Shown: piece by piece, positions 1 through 8,603 of the stretch
Layout: each line of letters opens with the position of its first letter
How positions within the stretch are numbered: position 1 is the first letter of the stretch
Source of the DNA: an uncultured Alkaliphilus sp.
GTDB taxonomy: Bacteria; Bacillota; Clostridia; Peptostreptococcales; Natronincolaceae
Length of the DNA stretch: 38,877 bases
Assembly: GCA_938074565.1 (NCBI GenBank)
Contig: CALJEQ010000060.1
Span: 1-38,877 of the forward strand
Direction: 5' to 3'
Position numbers and translations under genes: made by a program
Notes under the pieces: model-generated
The model's database searches: none
Told to the model about the DNA's origin: nothing
The model's input: only the letters and a program-made list of their open reading frames with translations

Positions 1-1
1 T

Positions 2-85
2 AACACTTTGCCAAGAAAAATACTCCATTATCTTACTCCAGATGAATCATTCGAAGATCACTTAAGAGAGATTATATACGACTAA
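2..85 (+). CDS. IS30-like transposase, C-terminal end (5' part outside window)
   Basis: The reading frame is open from the window edge and encodes 27 residues before TAA. It contains PRKILHYLTPDESF, which resembles the C-terminal PRKxLxYxTPxE(V/S)F motif that ends IS30-family DDE transposases. Only this tail is visible, so it cannot be said whether the gene is intact upstream. Other DDE integrase families with a similar tail (IS3-like) are the main alternative. Its place beside a truncated restriction gene and a restriction-modification pair fits a mobile-element-rich accessory region. Confidence 0.55.
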   Translation, partial: NTLPRKILHYLTPDESFEDHLREIIYD

Positions 86-124
86 ATATCCATAATATTA
101 CAGTTTAAAAATTAGTTCAATTTG

Positions 125-265
125 CTATTGCAATTTAGGTATTTTAAAATTTTTTAAATTAACCCCTGAATTTTTTAACCACTCTACAACTTGCTCTTCG
201 TATTCTTTTGGAGTAATTTTAATAGATTTTTCTGGATTCCAAAGGGAACTTCCATAAGGATTCAT
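125..265 (-). pseudogene. N-terminal stub of a restriction-endonuclease-like protein
   Basis: A 46-codon frame starts at ATG (265), preceded by an AGGAAGGAT-like ribosome site, and ends at TAG (125). The segment ITPKEYEEQVVEWLKNSG resembles the N-terminal helix of Mrr/type IV-like restriction endonuclease domains, where a hydrophobic helix of the form (Y/F)Ex.V..WL precedes the PD-(D/E)xK core. No core follows in any frame, so this looks like the leftover start of a truncated gene. The family assignment rests on one short motif. A genuine short protein is possible but less likely. Confidence 0.35.
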
Positions 266-565
266 GCGTCATCTATCCTTCCTATCCTTAAGTTTATAAT
301 AATAGCTTTAGAATTTTTTAATCTCGTAATATACTCTTATAAATTCTACAAAATACACATTATCCCTTTATTTTCCTATATTAATCTACCAAAAACTACT
401 TGAGTCCTAAACTAAATAAAGCAGCTACCTTCTCAGATAGATGCTCTCCACAAACCCATATCTCCCCAAAGAACCCTTTTTGAACCACTGCCCTATTTTA
501 CTTAGTATATTGTCCAAATACAAAAAAAACCTTAAATCTTGTAAGTACTCTATAAATGCTATATT
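266..565. other. intergenic stretch without a convincing gene
   Basis: No reading frame here has both a ribosome site and a recognisable product. It holds one degenerate copy of the hairpin-linked repeat (417-475) and AT-rich sequence following the methyltransferase stop codon. The rest is unexplained. Confidence 0.5.
417..475 (-). repeat. copy 1 (partial) of a terminator-linked repeat
   Basis: On the minus strand the sequence GAGAGCATCTATCT is followed by a short loop and a complementary AGGTAGCTGCT arm, then T-rich sequence, like a Rho-independent terminator. The same GAGAGCATCTATC block, preceded by a similar G-rich run, occurs at 32224-32290. The copy is shorter and more diverged than the other two. 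Confidence 0.45.
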
Positions 566-1426
566 TTATAACCTAAACATTATTTCGTCTACCTCACTTC
601 TAAATTTTAATATTGTTTTATCATCGGTCTTAATCTTTTGGTCTAATAATTTTAAATATTCCCTACTTCTTTGCCAGTAATCTTTGCTTATTTCAAAACC
701 TATGTATTTACGATTCAACAACTTAGCTGCTAGTGCAGTTGTGCCGCTTCCCATGAACGGATCCAAGATAACCTCTCCTTCATTACTCCATGATAGTATA
801 TGATCTCTAGCCAGTAATATAGGGAATTTAGCAGGATGTTGTCTCCTTACTATATTTTTATATTTCTCAGCATTGCCCACTGTATATTCCCAGATATTAC
901 TTCTAATCTTTTCACTAAAAACTTTACCTTCTTTATGTTGTGAAAAATATATATCGCTTTTATCATGGATATATGTATTTCCAGATCTTATCTTTCCTGC
1001 CTTCTTACATGATTGCATTATTAATCTCGTTGTTAAAGGTTTCCCTTTCGATAGAATAAACATATACTCAAAACATTGTTCATATCGCCTGTGATTCTTG
1101 GGAGGGGGATTCTGTTTTTTAAATATCATAGTATCATATAATATAAATCCAATTTTTTTAAATTTAATAATATGCTCAAATGTTGTTGCCGATTCATCTC
1201 CTCCCCTAGTTTCATCACCAGCTACCCAAACTGCTATACCTCCAGTCTTCATTACTCTATACAGCTCTCCTATTACTTCTTCTATTCTTAAGTCAAATCC
1301 GTTATAATCTCTCATTTCGTCATAGGGGGGTGACGTTACCACTAAGTCTATACTGTCATCGTTTAATTGCTTTAAGCCAACCTCACATCTTATCCAATAA
1401 ATGTCATCTAACAATAAATCGTTCAA
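566..1426 (-). CDS. DNA methyltransferase of a type II R-M system (N6-adenine/N4-cytosine, beta-type order)
   Basis: The 286-aa protein has the catalytic motif IV TSPPY at residues 31-35 and the AdoMet-binding motif I DPFMGSGTT at 222-230. This is the beta-class order (catalytic motif first) of the N6_N4_Mtase family. It would transfer a methyl group from S-adenosylmethionine to an exocyclic amine in a short DNA target; SPPY is compatible with N4-cytosine or N6-adenine, and the target cannot be read from sequence. The start is TTG at 1426, after a GGAGGAAAGTAGGA purine run. It is divergent from the PD-(D/E)xK gene at 1542, with a 115-bp shared control region. That partnership suggests it protects the host from the neighbouring nuclease. 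Confidence 0.85.
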   Translation of the reverse strand: MNDLLLDDIYWIRCEVGLKQLNDDSIDLVVTSPPYDEMRDYNGFDLRIEEVIGELYRVMKTGGIAVWVAGDETRGGDESATTFEHIIKFKKIGFILYDTMIFKKQNPPPKNHRRYEQCFEYMFILSKGKPLTTRLIMQSCKKAGKIRSGNTYIHDKSDIYFSQHKEGKVFSEKIRSNIWEYTVGNAEKYKNIVRRQHPAKFPILLARDHILSWSNEGEVILDPFMGSGTTALAAKLLNRKYIGFEISKDYWQRSREYLKLLDQKIKTDDKTILKFRSEVDEIMFRL

Positions 1427-1541
1427 TCTAGGTTCCTACTTTCCTCCTCCTCAATATAGTTAGCCTTTGTTTCTAAATTTGATGTGTTAATTAGTATAAA
1501 ATATCCTTCTTCTTTTGATAATAATAAGAAATATATAACCG

Positions 1542-2528
1542 TTGGTGATGAATATGCATACTCACAAAGAGCTAAAAAATTTTATTAAAACTAATAAATT
1601 GATATCAACCATGGATCATCTAATTGCTTGTGATAAGCATGGTTGGACAGACTTGAGATTTACACAACTAGATACTAAACTAACTCCTGAAAGCAAGTAT
1701 TTTTTAGCTATTAATATAGATAATGTACCTCATATACTATATTATGCTAATCTATTAGACTTACGACATGAAATAGATGAAAAAATGATTAAATCCTCTT
1801 TCATAAAGGGTTATGACCCAAAAAACAATCGAGTACATCTTCATTACGAAAAAGATGGCATATTTAGAATTGGTAACAAGAGAGGTATTGATACTTTTTA
1901 TGTGCAATTTGAAAACTGTAGTTTAAAAGAACTAGCAAAACGTCATAATTATTCAAAGTATCTTGCACTTCTAGGATCAAAAGAAAAGCATATAGGCATC
2001 CAAACTCTATTATGTGAGCTTGGTGTTTCGTTAGGATTTACTGTTAAAATAGCACGAAACGATAAATCTAAAATTTTTAATCAAAATCCTCTCTTTGTAA
2101 CGTCTAAGATGTTTTTGAATTTCTCTGATTTAGATCTACAAAATATTATAAAAAAACCTGCAAAAGAAGATATAGATTTAATCGATGTTTTGTTGTGCGA
2201 TCCTAACAATCAAAGGATTGTTGCTGCTTTTGAAGTAGAATTAAGCCGTAATTACGCACAGTTATTTCAACGCTTTAGTTCTCTTATTCAAACAACAAAT
2301 TATCCTATCCATTTAATAGCTGTAGGAGATGATTTTTATAATTTTAAAGCTAATTTTAACAGACCACTTTGGCAATACACATTTGCAAATTCTCAACTTA
2401 AATATTTGTGCCTAGATAGGCTGAGTGAAGTATTAACTTTAAATAAAGAGTGTTCTGATTTGGACGCTTCTATTGTTTTTAAAAAACTCATTAATGATAA
2501 GATGCTTCCAGTAACCTCCTTCATTTAA
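1542..2528 (+). CDS. putative type II restriction endonuclease (PD-(D/E)xK-like)
   Basis: This protein of about 328 aa is divergent from the methyltransferase. Residues 211-233 read IDLIDVLLCD...AAFEVE, a layout like the nuclease core of PD-(D/E)xK enzymes (acidic residue D215, then E231-x-E233), with a preceding alpha-helical HIGIQTLLCELG segment that could carry the first conserved acidic helix. The third catalytic position is E rather than K, as in several restriction enzymes. The family was not recognised by name; the assignment rests on this motif plus the neighbouring methyltransferase. Possible starts are TTG 1542, GTG 1545, ATG 1548 and ATG 1554; the last has a GGTGAT sequence just upstream. 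A hairpin follows at 2580. Confidence 0.6.
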   Translation: MVMNMHTHKELKNFIKTNKLISTMDHLIACDKHGWTDLRFTQLDTKLTPESKYFLAINIDNVPHILYYANLLDLRHEIDEKMIKSSFIKGYDPKNNRVHLHYEKDGIFRIGNKRGIDTFYVQFENCSLKELAKRHNYSKYLALLGSKEKHIGIQTLLCELGVSLGFTVKIARNDKSKIFNQNPLFVTSKMFLNFSDLDLQNIIKKPAKEDIDLIDVLLCDPNNQRIVAAFEVELSRNYAQLFQRFSSLIQTTNYPIHLIAVGDDFYNFKANFNRPLWQYTFANSQLKYLCLDRLSEVLTLNKECSDLDASIVFKKLINDKMLPVTSFI

Positions 2529-2579
2529 TAATTATTATTTTTATACAGCCAATGTTCGTACAATAATGTAAATGTAATA

Positions 2580-2618
2580 GAGCTTAGAAAAGTAAACTCT
2601 TCTAAGCTCCTATTATTT
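2580..2618 (+). terminator. Rho-independent terminator after the restriction gene
   Basis: A perfect 10-bp stem, GAGCTTAGAA (2580-2589) with TTCTAAGCTC (2600-2609), has a 10-nt loop and is followed by CCTATTATTTT. It lies 52 bp after the restriction gene stop. The T-tract is interrupted, so termination may be partial. Confidence 0.65.
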
Positions 2619-2644
2619 TAAGATATTCTAAGGAGTTAATATTC

Positions 2645-2756
2645 ATATCCCCCCACTCCCTAACAACCCCAATAATACTATATCCCCTCTACACCCTTGC
2701 AATCACAACCCTATCTTTCTTCTTTATATATTCTTACGCAACACTCAACACGCCTC
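2645..2756 (-). repeat. copy 2 of the interspersed repeat
   Basis: About 110 bp aligns with 32270-32385 at roughly 75% identity by eye, including CAATAATACTATA and the TTTATATATT / TACGCAACACTC blocks. Both copies lie in the same orientation and bracket a 29.6-kb accessory region. Stop codons interrupt every frame, so it is not a present-day gene. It may derive from the end of a decayed coding repeat or a small non-autonomous element. Confidence 0.55.
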
Positions 2757-2789
2757 GGAACGTTGGTAGTGCTGGATTACAAGGCTTAT

Positions 2790-3617
2790 TTATCGAATAA
2801 TTTCACACTTAGAAAATGGTATAATCACTTCTGGTTTCATATACGCAATAAATTCATTTAAGCCTTTTTTATAATAATAATATGACCAAACATTACTTAA
2901 TGCTTTATCTATTAGCCAAGTCTTAATTTTTTCTTTAGTTTCGTAGTCTTCTTCGTATTCATATCTCTTAGAATAAAAATTGCAAAAAGCAAATTCATCT
3001 AGCGGGGCTTTGAATTTAATCACGTAATGCTTAGATTCCTCTATCCATTCATCTTCTATTCTTTCTCCACCTTTGAATAGTTCCTTAATATTATGTAAAA
3101 ATTCTGGTCGTTTATGAACATTTCCTCCATAGTCCTTGTAATTTTGAACTGCAAAAAAACCATCTATTTGATGATCAAAATAGATTTTTCTAGCCAACGA
3201 GTTAAGTTTGTCTTTTTTGACCTCATATCCACTAATGTTGCTATCATACTTTATCTCATGTGCTTCAGATCTTACCCACATAATATTGTTAGAAATATCA
3301 AACTCAATATTATATTTTTTTAAATGTCTCTTTAACGGTGTATCCATTGTTAAAGCTTGTTGTAAGTTCATCAACCCAGTTTTCATAATCGACTCACACT
3401 CATCGTCATTCGAAGTTACATGAAGAACTACAGCTTCAATATTTTCTATAGTCAAGCTTTCTAAATCAATCGTATTTATTTCTATAAAGTCATCTACATA
3501 AATATCGTTCGGGTTTGATTTTATGAAATTATAAATTGTTTCAGAATCTATGTTTAGGAATTCCTCCAAAAATTTTATAGAACTCTCATAAGTAGTTATG
3601 TCAAAAATAACAGACAT
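2790..3617 (-). CDS. unrecognised 275-aa protein, possibly ADP-ribosyltransferase-like
   Basis: The start at 3617 follows a GGGGGGAC-type ribosome site, 23 bp after the HNH gene, so the two probably form one transcript. The protein is acidic, with no signal peptide or membrane segment. Residues 64-84 contain VVLHVTSN...IMKTGL, which resembles the H-x-(T/S) NAD-binding element followed by the helix-Gly-Leu turn of ART/PARP-like toxins (an H-Y-E type fold). The later Tyr and Glu positions could not be placed confidently, so this is a weak hint. The C-terminal half is rich in aromatic and charged residues. It may be the partner, effector or immunity protein of the upstream HNH protein. No function is claimed. 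Confidence 0.4.
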   Translation of the reverse strand: MSVIFDITTYESSIKFLEEFLNIDSETIYNFIKSNPNDIYVDDFIEINTIDLESLTIENIEAVVLHVTSNDDECESIMKTGLMNLQQALTMDTPLKRHLKKYNIEFDISNNIMWVRSEAHEIKYDSNISGYEVKKDKLNSLARKIYFDHQIDGFFAVQNYKDYGGNVHKRPEFLHNIKELFKGGERIEDEWIEESKHYVIKFKAPLDEFAFCNFYSKRYEYEEDYETKEKIKTWLIDKALSNVWSYYYYKKGLNEFIAYMKPEVIIPFSKCEIIR

Positions 3618-3640
3618 AATACGTCCCCCCTTTACTTTAT

Positions 3641-5464
3641 TTATTCGAAGTCTAAAGCATATTTTTCTAATAATGTCTCTCTATCATGTAGTTTAATAAA
3701 ATAATCTAAATTCTCCCTTAAATAATGAATATCTTCCGTTGTTAAGCTTATCTTTTTACTTTCTAGTGATTCTAAAATAATACTAAAAATAGCATCTAAA
3801 CCTTTTCCTGTTATAACAGTAACTTCAGTTTCATTTGATATTTGCGTTATAGAGTAAATTAGGTCAGTAATAGAATTGCATTCTTCCAACTGCAATTTAT
3901 ACGCTATATAATTTACATTAACTTTAGCTACTTTACTTAAGCATCTTAATATAGAGTTGTATAGCCCTTTTAGAATATCTCTATCAATTGGATATTTAAA
4001 AGTAAAATGGCTAAGATAATGTAGTTGAAGTCGAGATACTATGTCATATAGATCCTTTATTGTATGTACTTGTCGTTTATCTAGGTAATGCACTCTATCA
4101 ATATTTCCTCCGAAGACTTCAATATTGCTCTTTCTTTTTACCCCGAATAGATTCTTCCAAATTTCCCTACCTAATACCTTTGGGATAAGTTTATTAACAA
4201 ACCAATCATAAGCTATTTCAGCATTCCAAGTATTACGTTCATTGATAATGCTATCGCCTTCATTCTCTAAGTCCTCTAAACACTCCCAAGTAATAAATAC
4301 TTCACTAGAGGTTAGCTTTGGATATCTAACTATATTTTCCGAATGCTCAGCATAAAAAAATGCGTGAAACCCCTTATTATATTTAGGATGTTTTTTATTT
4401 GTATATATCTTTAAGTATGTAGAATTATTCCTATTATCAAACATATGCCACTGAGACTTACCTTTATCTGCATCATACATACTTGAAAACTCAAGTAATT
4501 TTCTCCAATAATCATAACTTAGAGAAATTAATTTATAATTATTTTTTCTCTTTGATAGATGATATTGATGTGTTTTCAAAACATCTTCTATTTTATATAT
4601 AAACTTTATATACTTAGAAGCATAATTATCCACCACTTCACATAGTGATTCAATGTCTTCACTTGATAACTTTATTTTGTTATTCCCAAGGCGAATACTT
4701 GCTTCATTTAGATTTATAACATCATGCTCTTTTTTTAACCGTTTATATTCTATAAATCTTCTACTGCCATATTTAGGCTCAGTAAATAGCCCTTGGAACA
4801 ATTGGGTTAATATTGTTTTGTTATCTAAAATAACCTTACAATTACTTACCTTATGTTCTCTAAAATAGATAATACATTGAGTTTCAGGATTATCATATCT
4901 TGGCATAATAGCTTCTAACTTCATTCTTACAGTATACTTCTTGTAGATTTGTTCCTTATTATTACTATACATTTCATCCTTTTTATAAAAATCTTCACTT
5001 TCATCACTTATAATACTATAAATTGTTTCTAATAATGATTCTCTATCATTTTCATCTTTCGTTTCGTTTAGTCCTGATTTTAACATTGCTAGATGCATAT
5101 CAAAATTTCTTTTCTTACGTAATTGTTCTATTTTTTTCTCAATTGTAGATACATTTTTTCTTGCTTTGTCAAGATAATATCGTGGTGGATTTTCACTGGA
5201 TACCTCATCACTCTTCTCTCTATTAATATGTCTATTTGTAGGAACAAGATTATAAAGACTATCTAACTCAAAGTTACTCTGAAGTCCACATTCTTCAATA
5301 ATTTTATTAAACTTTTTTTTGTTATCTCTTAAACTTATAGGGATTATATGATCTATTTCCATATCACTGTATACTAAAGGTTCGTGGGTATAAAAACATT
5401 TATATTTATATACCTCTAACATTGCAAGTCTAATAATTTGATCACTCTTATTGACTTTATTCAT
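3641..5464 (-). CDS. HNH endonuclease-domain protein with a large unassigned C-terminal region
   Basis: The 607-aa protein starts at ATG 5464 with GGAGAAAC upstream; a TATAAT-like -10 lies at 5496-5501 on the same strand. Residues 19-90 form an HNH nuclease: C23, then EIDHIIPIS at 36-44 with the metal/catalytic Asp-His, then YNLVPTNRHINREKSD around 71-86 with the conserved Asn and final His/Asn-Lys. A single Cys replaces the usual CxxC knuckle. The remaining 500 residues are charged, mostly helical, and not recognised. A long unknown sensor or partner region attached to an HNH domain is typical of anti-phage or abortive-infection proteins, and the gene sits between an R-M system and a prophage end. 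It forms an operon with the 275-aa gene downstream. Confidence 0.65.
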   Translation of the reverse strand: MNKVNKSDQIIRLAMLEVYKYKCFYTHEPLVYSDMEIDHIIPISLRDNKKKFNKIIEECGLQSNFELDSLYNLVPTNRHINREKSDEVSSENPPRYYLDKARKNVSTIEKKIEQLRKKRNFDMHLAMLKSGLNETKDENDRESLLETIYSIISDESEDFYKKDEMYSNNKEQIYKKYTVRMKLEAIMPRYDNPETQCIIYFREHKVSNCKVILDNKTILTQLFQGLFTEPKYGSRRFIEYKRLKKEHDVINLNEASIRLGNNKIKLSSEDIESLCEVVDNYASKYIKFIYKIEDVLKTHQYHLSKRKNNYKLISLSYDYWRKLLEFSSMYDADKGKSQWHMFDNRNNSTYLKIYTNKKHPKYNKGFHAFFYAEHSENIVRYPKLTSSEVFITWECLEDLENEGDSIINERNTWNAEIAYDWFVNKLIPKVLGREIWKNLFGVKRKSNIEVFGGNIDRVHYLDKRQVHTIKDLYDIVSRLQLHYLSHFTFKYPIDRDILKGLYNSILRCLSKVAKVNVNYIAYKLQLEECNSITDLIYSITQISNETEVTVITGKGLDAIFSIILESLESKKISLTTEDIHYLRENLDYFIKLHDRETLLEKYALDFE

Positions 5465-5516
5465 AATAATGTTTCTCCTTTTTAATAAATATTTAATTAT
5501 AGTATAAAAAAACTAA

Positions 5517-5553
5517 AAAGGTATCATGCAAAATTTCCCCATATAATACCTTT
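5517..5553 (-). terminator. terminator after the serine recombinase
   Basis: On the minus strand AAAGGTAT pairs with ATACCTTT across a 21-nt loop and is followed by TTAGTTTTTTT. It ends the prophage transcript just after the recombinase stop (5585) and just before the HNH gene's own promoter region. Confidence 0.6.
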
Positions 5554-5584
5554 AATTATATCATTTTACATTTATATCCTCAAT

Positions 5585-7192
5585 TTATTTCAATATCTCC
5601 TCAACCCTCATCCCACTTCTCAATACAAAAATAAAATGCCTTGGCGAGAAAACTTCTATATTCTCCACCAAAGCATTAAATATGTCATCATCAAATTCTT
5701 CTAGTAATTCATCCATACTATCCAATACTTCTATTATCTCATTTACCCTTTCCTTGTAGCCTTCTCCAACTTTATGCTCTCTTTCAATCTGTGCCTTGTC
5801 ATTCCTTAACTCTTCTAACTCATTGGCAATCCTATTATTTTCTTCCATGTAAACTTCAATATCAATTTGTCCCTTGGTATTCAATTTGATAAGTCCCTTT
5901 AATTCTTCCTTTAGTGCTTCAATCCTACAGTCTATTTCCTGTACTTTGCTATCGTCTGTCCTTTTAGCCAGTACCTTCTCTATATTATCCATCAAGGCTT
6001 TGGTGAAGTTTTCTTTATTACTCTGCATCTCATTGAATATTTTTAAAAAGGAGTCCTTCAATAACTGGTCATCTACTGCCTTAGCATCACAGGTGTCTTT
6101 TCCTTCCTTTATATAGGTCTTACATTGCCATACTATTTTATTGGATTTATTATTGCTGTTCCACATCCGTCTCTTGAAGGTGTTTTTACAGTTGCCACAA
6201 ACTATCTTGCTACTGAAGGCATATTTATTGGAGTATTTATTTCGATCCCCTGTAACATTTCCATTCATCAAAGCCCTTCGTTCCTTTTCATCCTGTACTC
6301 TTTGGAATATTTCTCTTGGTATGATGGCTTCATGATTATCTTCTATATAATATTGGTCAGCATAGTTTTTATTCTTCACCCTTTTATGACTTAGAAAATC
6401 TACTGTGATAGTTTTCTGTTGAAGTAAATCTCCACAGTATTTTTCATTGGTTAGGATGATGGTAATGGTACTATCCCACCACTTTTTATTCCCTGTAACC
6501 GTTGGAATATTGTCCTTCTCTAACCCTTTGGCTATGGAATGGTAACTCTTACCCTCTAGGTATTCTCGATATATTCTTATTACTATTTCAGCTTCCTTTT
6601 GATTGATAACTAGGTTCCCATTTTCATCTTTATCATATCCAAGGAATCTGTTGGTATTACAGAAAACCTTTCCATCCTTGAATCCCTTCACAATTCCCCA
6701 CCTTGAGTTCTCGGATATACTCCTTGACTCCTCTTGGGCTAGGGAACTGAAAATTGTCATCATCAATTCCCCTGAAGCCTCCATTGTATTTATCCTTTCC
6801 TTTTCAAACTCTATGGCTACCCCTATCTCCTTAAGTTCTCTTGAGTATTTTAGTACATCTACTGTATTCCGACCAAATCGTGATATTGACTTGGTGAGGA
6901 TTAAATCAATCTTACCAGCTTTGGCATCTTCAATCATTCGTTTAAATTCTGTTCTTTTCTTAGTGTTCGTTCCTGTAATCCCCTCATCGGCATAAACATC
7001 TACCATTTCCCAGTTGGGATTTTCGTTGATGAAACTGGTGTAGTGGCTGACTTGGGCTGTATAGCTTGAAGCCTGTTCTTCACTTTCCGTACTCACCCGA
7101 CAATAGGCTGCTACCCTTTTCCTTTCATTCTGAGGCTTTCCTAAATAATTATGCTTGTTTACATTTGCTCTAATAACCTGTGCTTTTCCCAT
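5585..7192 (-). CDS. large serine recombinase (phage integrase/resolvase type)
   Basis: With the start at ATG 7192 (AAAGGAG seven bases upstream) the protein has 535 residues; a TTG at 7198 is less well placed. The N-terminal resolvase domain holds the nucleophile Ser34 in YCRVSTESEEQ and the SRFGRN motif near residue 104. A recombinase domain follows, then a zinc-ribbon with Cys332, Cys335, Cys357 and Cys368, and a coiled-coil of about 90 residues near the C terminus. That order is the standard large serine integrase plan, and the length is normal. Such enzymes join attP and attB directionally. It lies at the left end of the prophage, where an attachment site would be expected. It is co-directional with the small gene at 7252. 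Confidence 0.9.
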   Translation of the reverse strand: MGKAQVIRANVNKHNYLGKPQNERKRVAAYCRVSTESEEQASSYTAQVSHYTSFINENPNWEMVDVYADEGITGTNTKKRTEFKRMIEDAKAGKIDLILTKSISRFGRNTVDVLKYSRELKEIGVAIEFEKERINTMEASGELMMTIFSSLAQEESRSISENSRWGIVKGFKDGKVFCNTNRFLGYDKDENGNLVINQKEAEIVIRIYREYLEGKSYHSIAKGLEKDNIPTVTGNKKWWDSTITIILTNEKYCGDLLQQKTITVDFLSHKRVKNKNYADQYYIEDNHEAIIPREIFQRVQDEKERRALMNGNVTGDRNKYSNKYAFSSKIVCGNCKNTFKRRMWNSNNKSNKIVWQCKTYIKEGKDTCDAKAVDDQLLKDSFLKIFNEMQSNKENFTKALMDNIEKVLAKRTDDSKVQEIDCRIEALKEELKGLIKLNTKGQIDIEVYMEENNRIANELEELRNDKAQIEREHKVGEGYKERVNEIIEVLDSMDELLEEFDDDIFNALVENIEVFSPRHFIFVLRSGMRVEEILK

Positions 7193-7251
7193 AGACAATC
7201 TCCTTTTTTAATATATTCTTTTGGTACAGACATGATATAAATGTATTGGAC

Positions 7252-7404
7252 TTAAATCAAGTCTAATTGTTGGTATTTAGCCATTTGAAAGGTCTTTTTA
7301 TTTTCATTGTCTATGGCAATAAACTCTTCCTCTGTTATTAAATTTTGATCCCTTAATCCTTTTAATATATTTAAACTTAGTAAGTATTGTACTGTTCTTT
7401 CCAT
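7252..7404 (-). CDS. small protein preceding the recombinase (SHOCT-like)
   Basis: The 50-aa frame starts at ATG 7404 after AAAGGGGC and ends at TAA 7252. The middle, LKGLRDQNLITEEEFIAI, matches the short-helix pattern of SHOCT-type domains (hydrophobic helix, L-I-T-x-E-E-(F/Y)). Similar small proteins commonly sit directly upstream of serine recombinase genes in clostridial mobile elements. It is probably co-transcribed with the recombinase, 59 bp downstream. Its role is not known; a recombination accessory or DNA-binding role is inference. Confidence 0.6.
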   Translation of the reverse strand: MERTVQYLLSLNILKGLRDQNLITEEEFIAIDNENKKTFQMAKYQQLDLI

Positions 7405-7442
7405 GTAATCTAGCCCCTTTAATTTGATTGTTTTTTATTCGC

Positions 7443-8594
7443 CTAAAATAAATGTCTTAATTCCACATATCCTTCAACAATAGTTCCCGTTTGGTTACAG
7501 GTTGCTTTTAATAATAATTTCTGTGGTTGATGATCCCCTAGTCGTTCTATTTCACATTTATAATCATCAATAACTTTAAATCTGTACTTATTGAGTGGTA
7601 CTCCATTTGCATCAAGAACAAAGCTGTAGGTATCATTTGTAGCTGCCAAAGTCCCATTGATGAATTTTTCTACTCCGACATATTTCTTACCATTTTTAAT
7701 GGAGTAATCAATATAACTCTTACCACTACCATCAATATTGGATGCCCATAGTTTGTAGGTTACAATATCTTCCATAGCCTCAACTATTTCTATTGCTATA
7801 CTGGTTCTAATAGTAGGCTTGTCCAGTAAATATGCTGATATTGTTACAGTACCAAGGGATATTCCATTGACCAGACCATTTTCAACTACTGCTATATTGC
7901 CATCAGAAGATTCCCAAACTACAGATTCAGTTGTATCTTCTATTCCATTCTTTCTTACCAATGCAGTAAATTCATAAGGTTTATTTAGTCCTACTTGCAT
8001 GTTCATATCTTCAATAAAAATACTCCACTGGGCAATCTTATCTTGGTCGGCAATTTCATTTTTCTTGTCATCGTTTGTTCCGAATAGACATTTCTCACAA
8101 TGTAGAATAATTAGTCCAAGCCTACTTTTATCTATTCCTACTACCTTCCATGCATTCTCAATCGAGATAAATCTCATGTCTAAGGCAATTTGATTAGAAA
8201 TTAAATTCGAAGATAAAATAACCTGTAACTTCCCGTTTGCTAAGTTGACAGTTTTCCCTTCATCAATACCAAAACTCTGACCTTCAAGGATAGCATCAAA
8301 CTCCTGAAGGACTTCATTAATAACCATTCTGATTCTATAATTGCACCTTCTCATTCTACCCCGATAAGTCCCAGCATCTTGATTGATTTCACTTGTAATA
8401 AGCCATTTATTATTTTGATATTCTATTAAATCCCCTGTATATATTTCAAAATCAGTCCGAAGGAATTTATCATAATAGAAGCTACTGTAATCCCTTGAAT
8501 TAGATATAATTGCCCTTCGTATATTTCCGTTATGGAGTAGGTCTTCCCCCTTCTCCCTTAGTAGAAATTCTATGTAGTTACCAATCTTTTTCAT
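7443..8594 (-). CDS. phage virion-associated protein with a bacterial Ig-like (Big_2) domain
   Basis: Start ATG 8594 (383 aa) follows GGTGGAG; a GTG at 8603 is possible. The N-terminal 190 residues, with MKKIGNYIEFLLREKGEDLL and a basic RGRMRRCNYRIR stretch, look like a head-joining or neck protein. Residues about 195-275 form a Big_2-like domain, visible in TESVVWESSDGNIAVVENG and LGTVTISAYLLDKP. A C-terminal beta-rich segment follows. Its position right after two head-tail connector genes supports a connector or decoration role, with the Ig-like domain exposed on the particle. No tail genes follow it, which is abnormal for a complete phage. Confidence 0.6.
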   Translation of the reverse strand: MKKIGNYIEFLLREKGEDLLHNGNIRRAIISNSRDYSSFYYDKFLRTDFEIYTGDLIEYQNNKWLITSEINQDAGTYRGRMRRCNYRIRMVINEVLQEFDAILEGQSFGIDEGKTVNLANGKLQVILSSNLISNQIALDMRFISIENAWKVVGIDKSRLGLIILHCEKCLFGTNDDKKNEIADQDKIAQWSIFIEDMNMQVGLNKPYEFTALVRKNGIEDTTESVVWESSDGNIAVVENGLVNGISLGTVTISAYLLDKPTIRTSIAIEIVEAMEDIVTYKLWASNIDGSGKSYIDYSIKNGKKYVGVEKFINGTLAATNDTYSFVLDANGVPLNKYRFKVIDDYKCEIERLGDHQPQKLLLKATCNQTGTIVEGYVELRHLF

Positions 8595-8603
8595 AGACTC
8601 CAC

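Noticed and set aside
6603..6995. A 130-codon frame on the plus strand inside the serine recombinase
   Set aside because: It is antisense to a fully conserved recombinase domain and lacks a ribosome site and any recognisable protein features.
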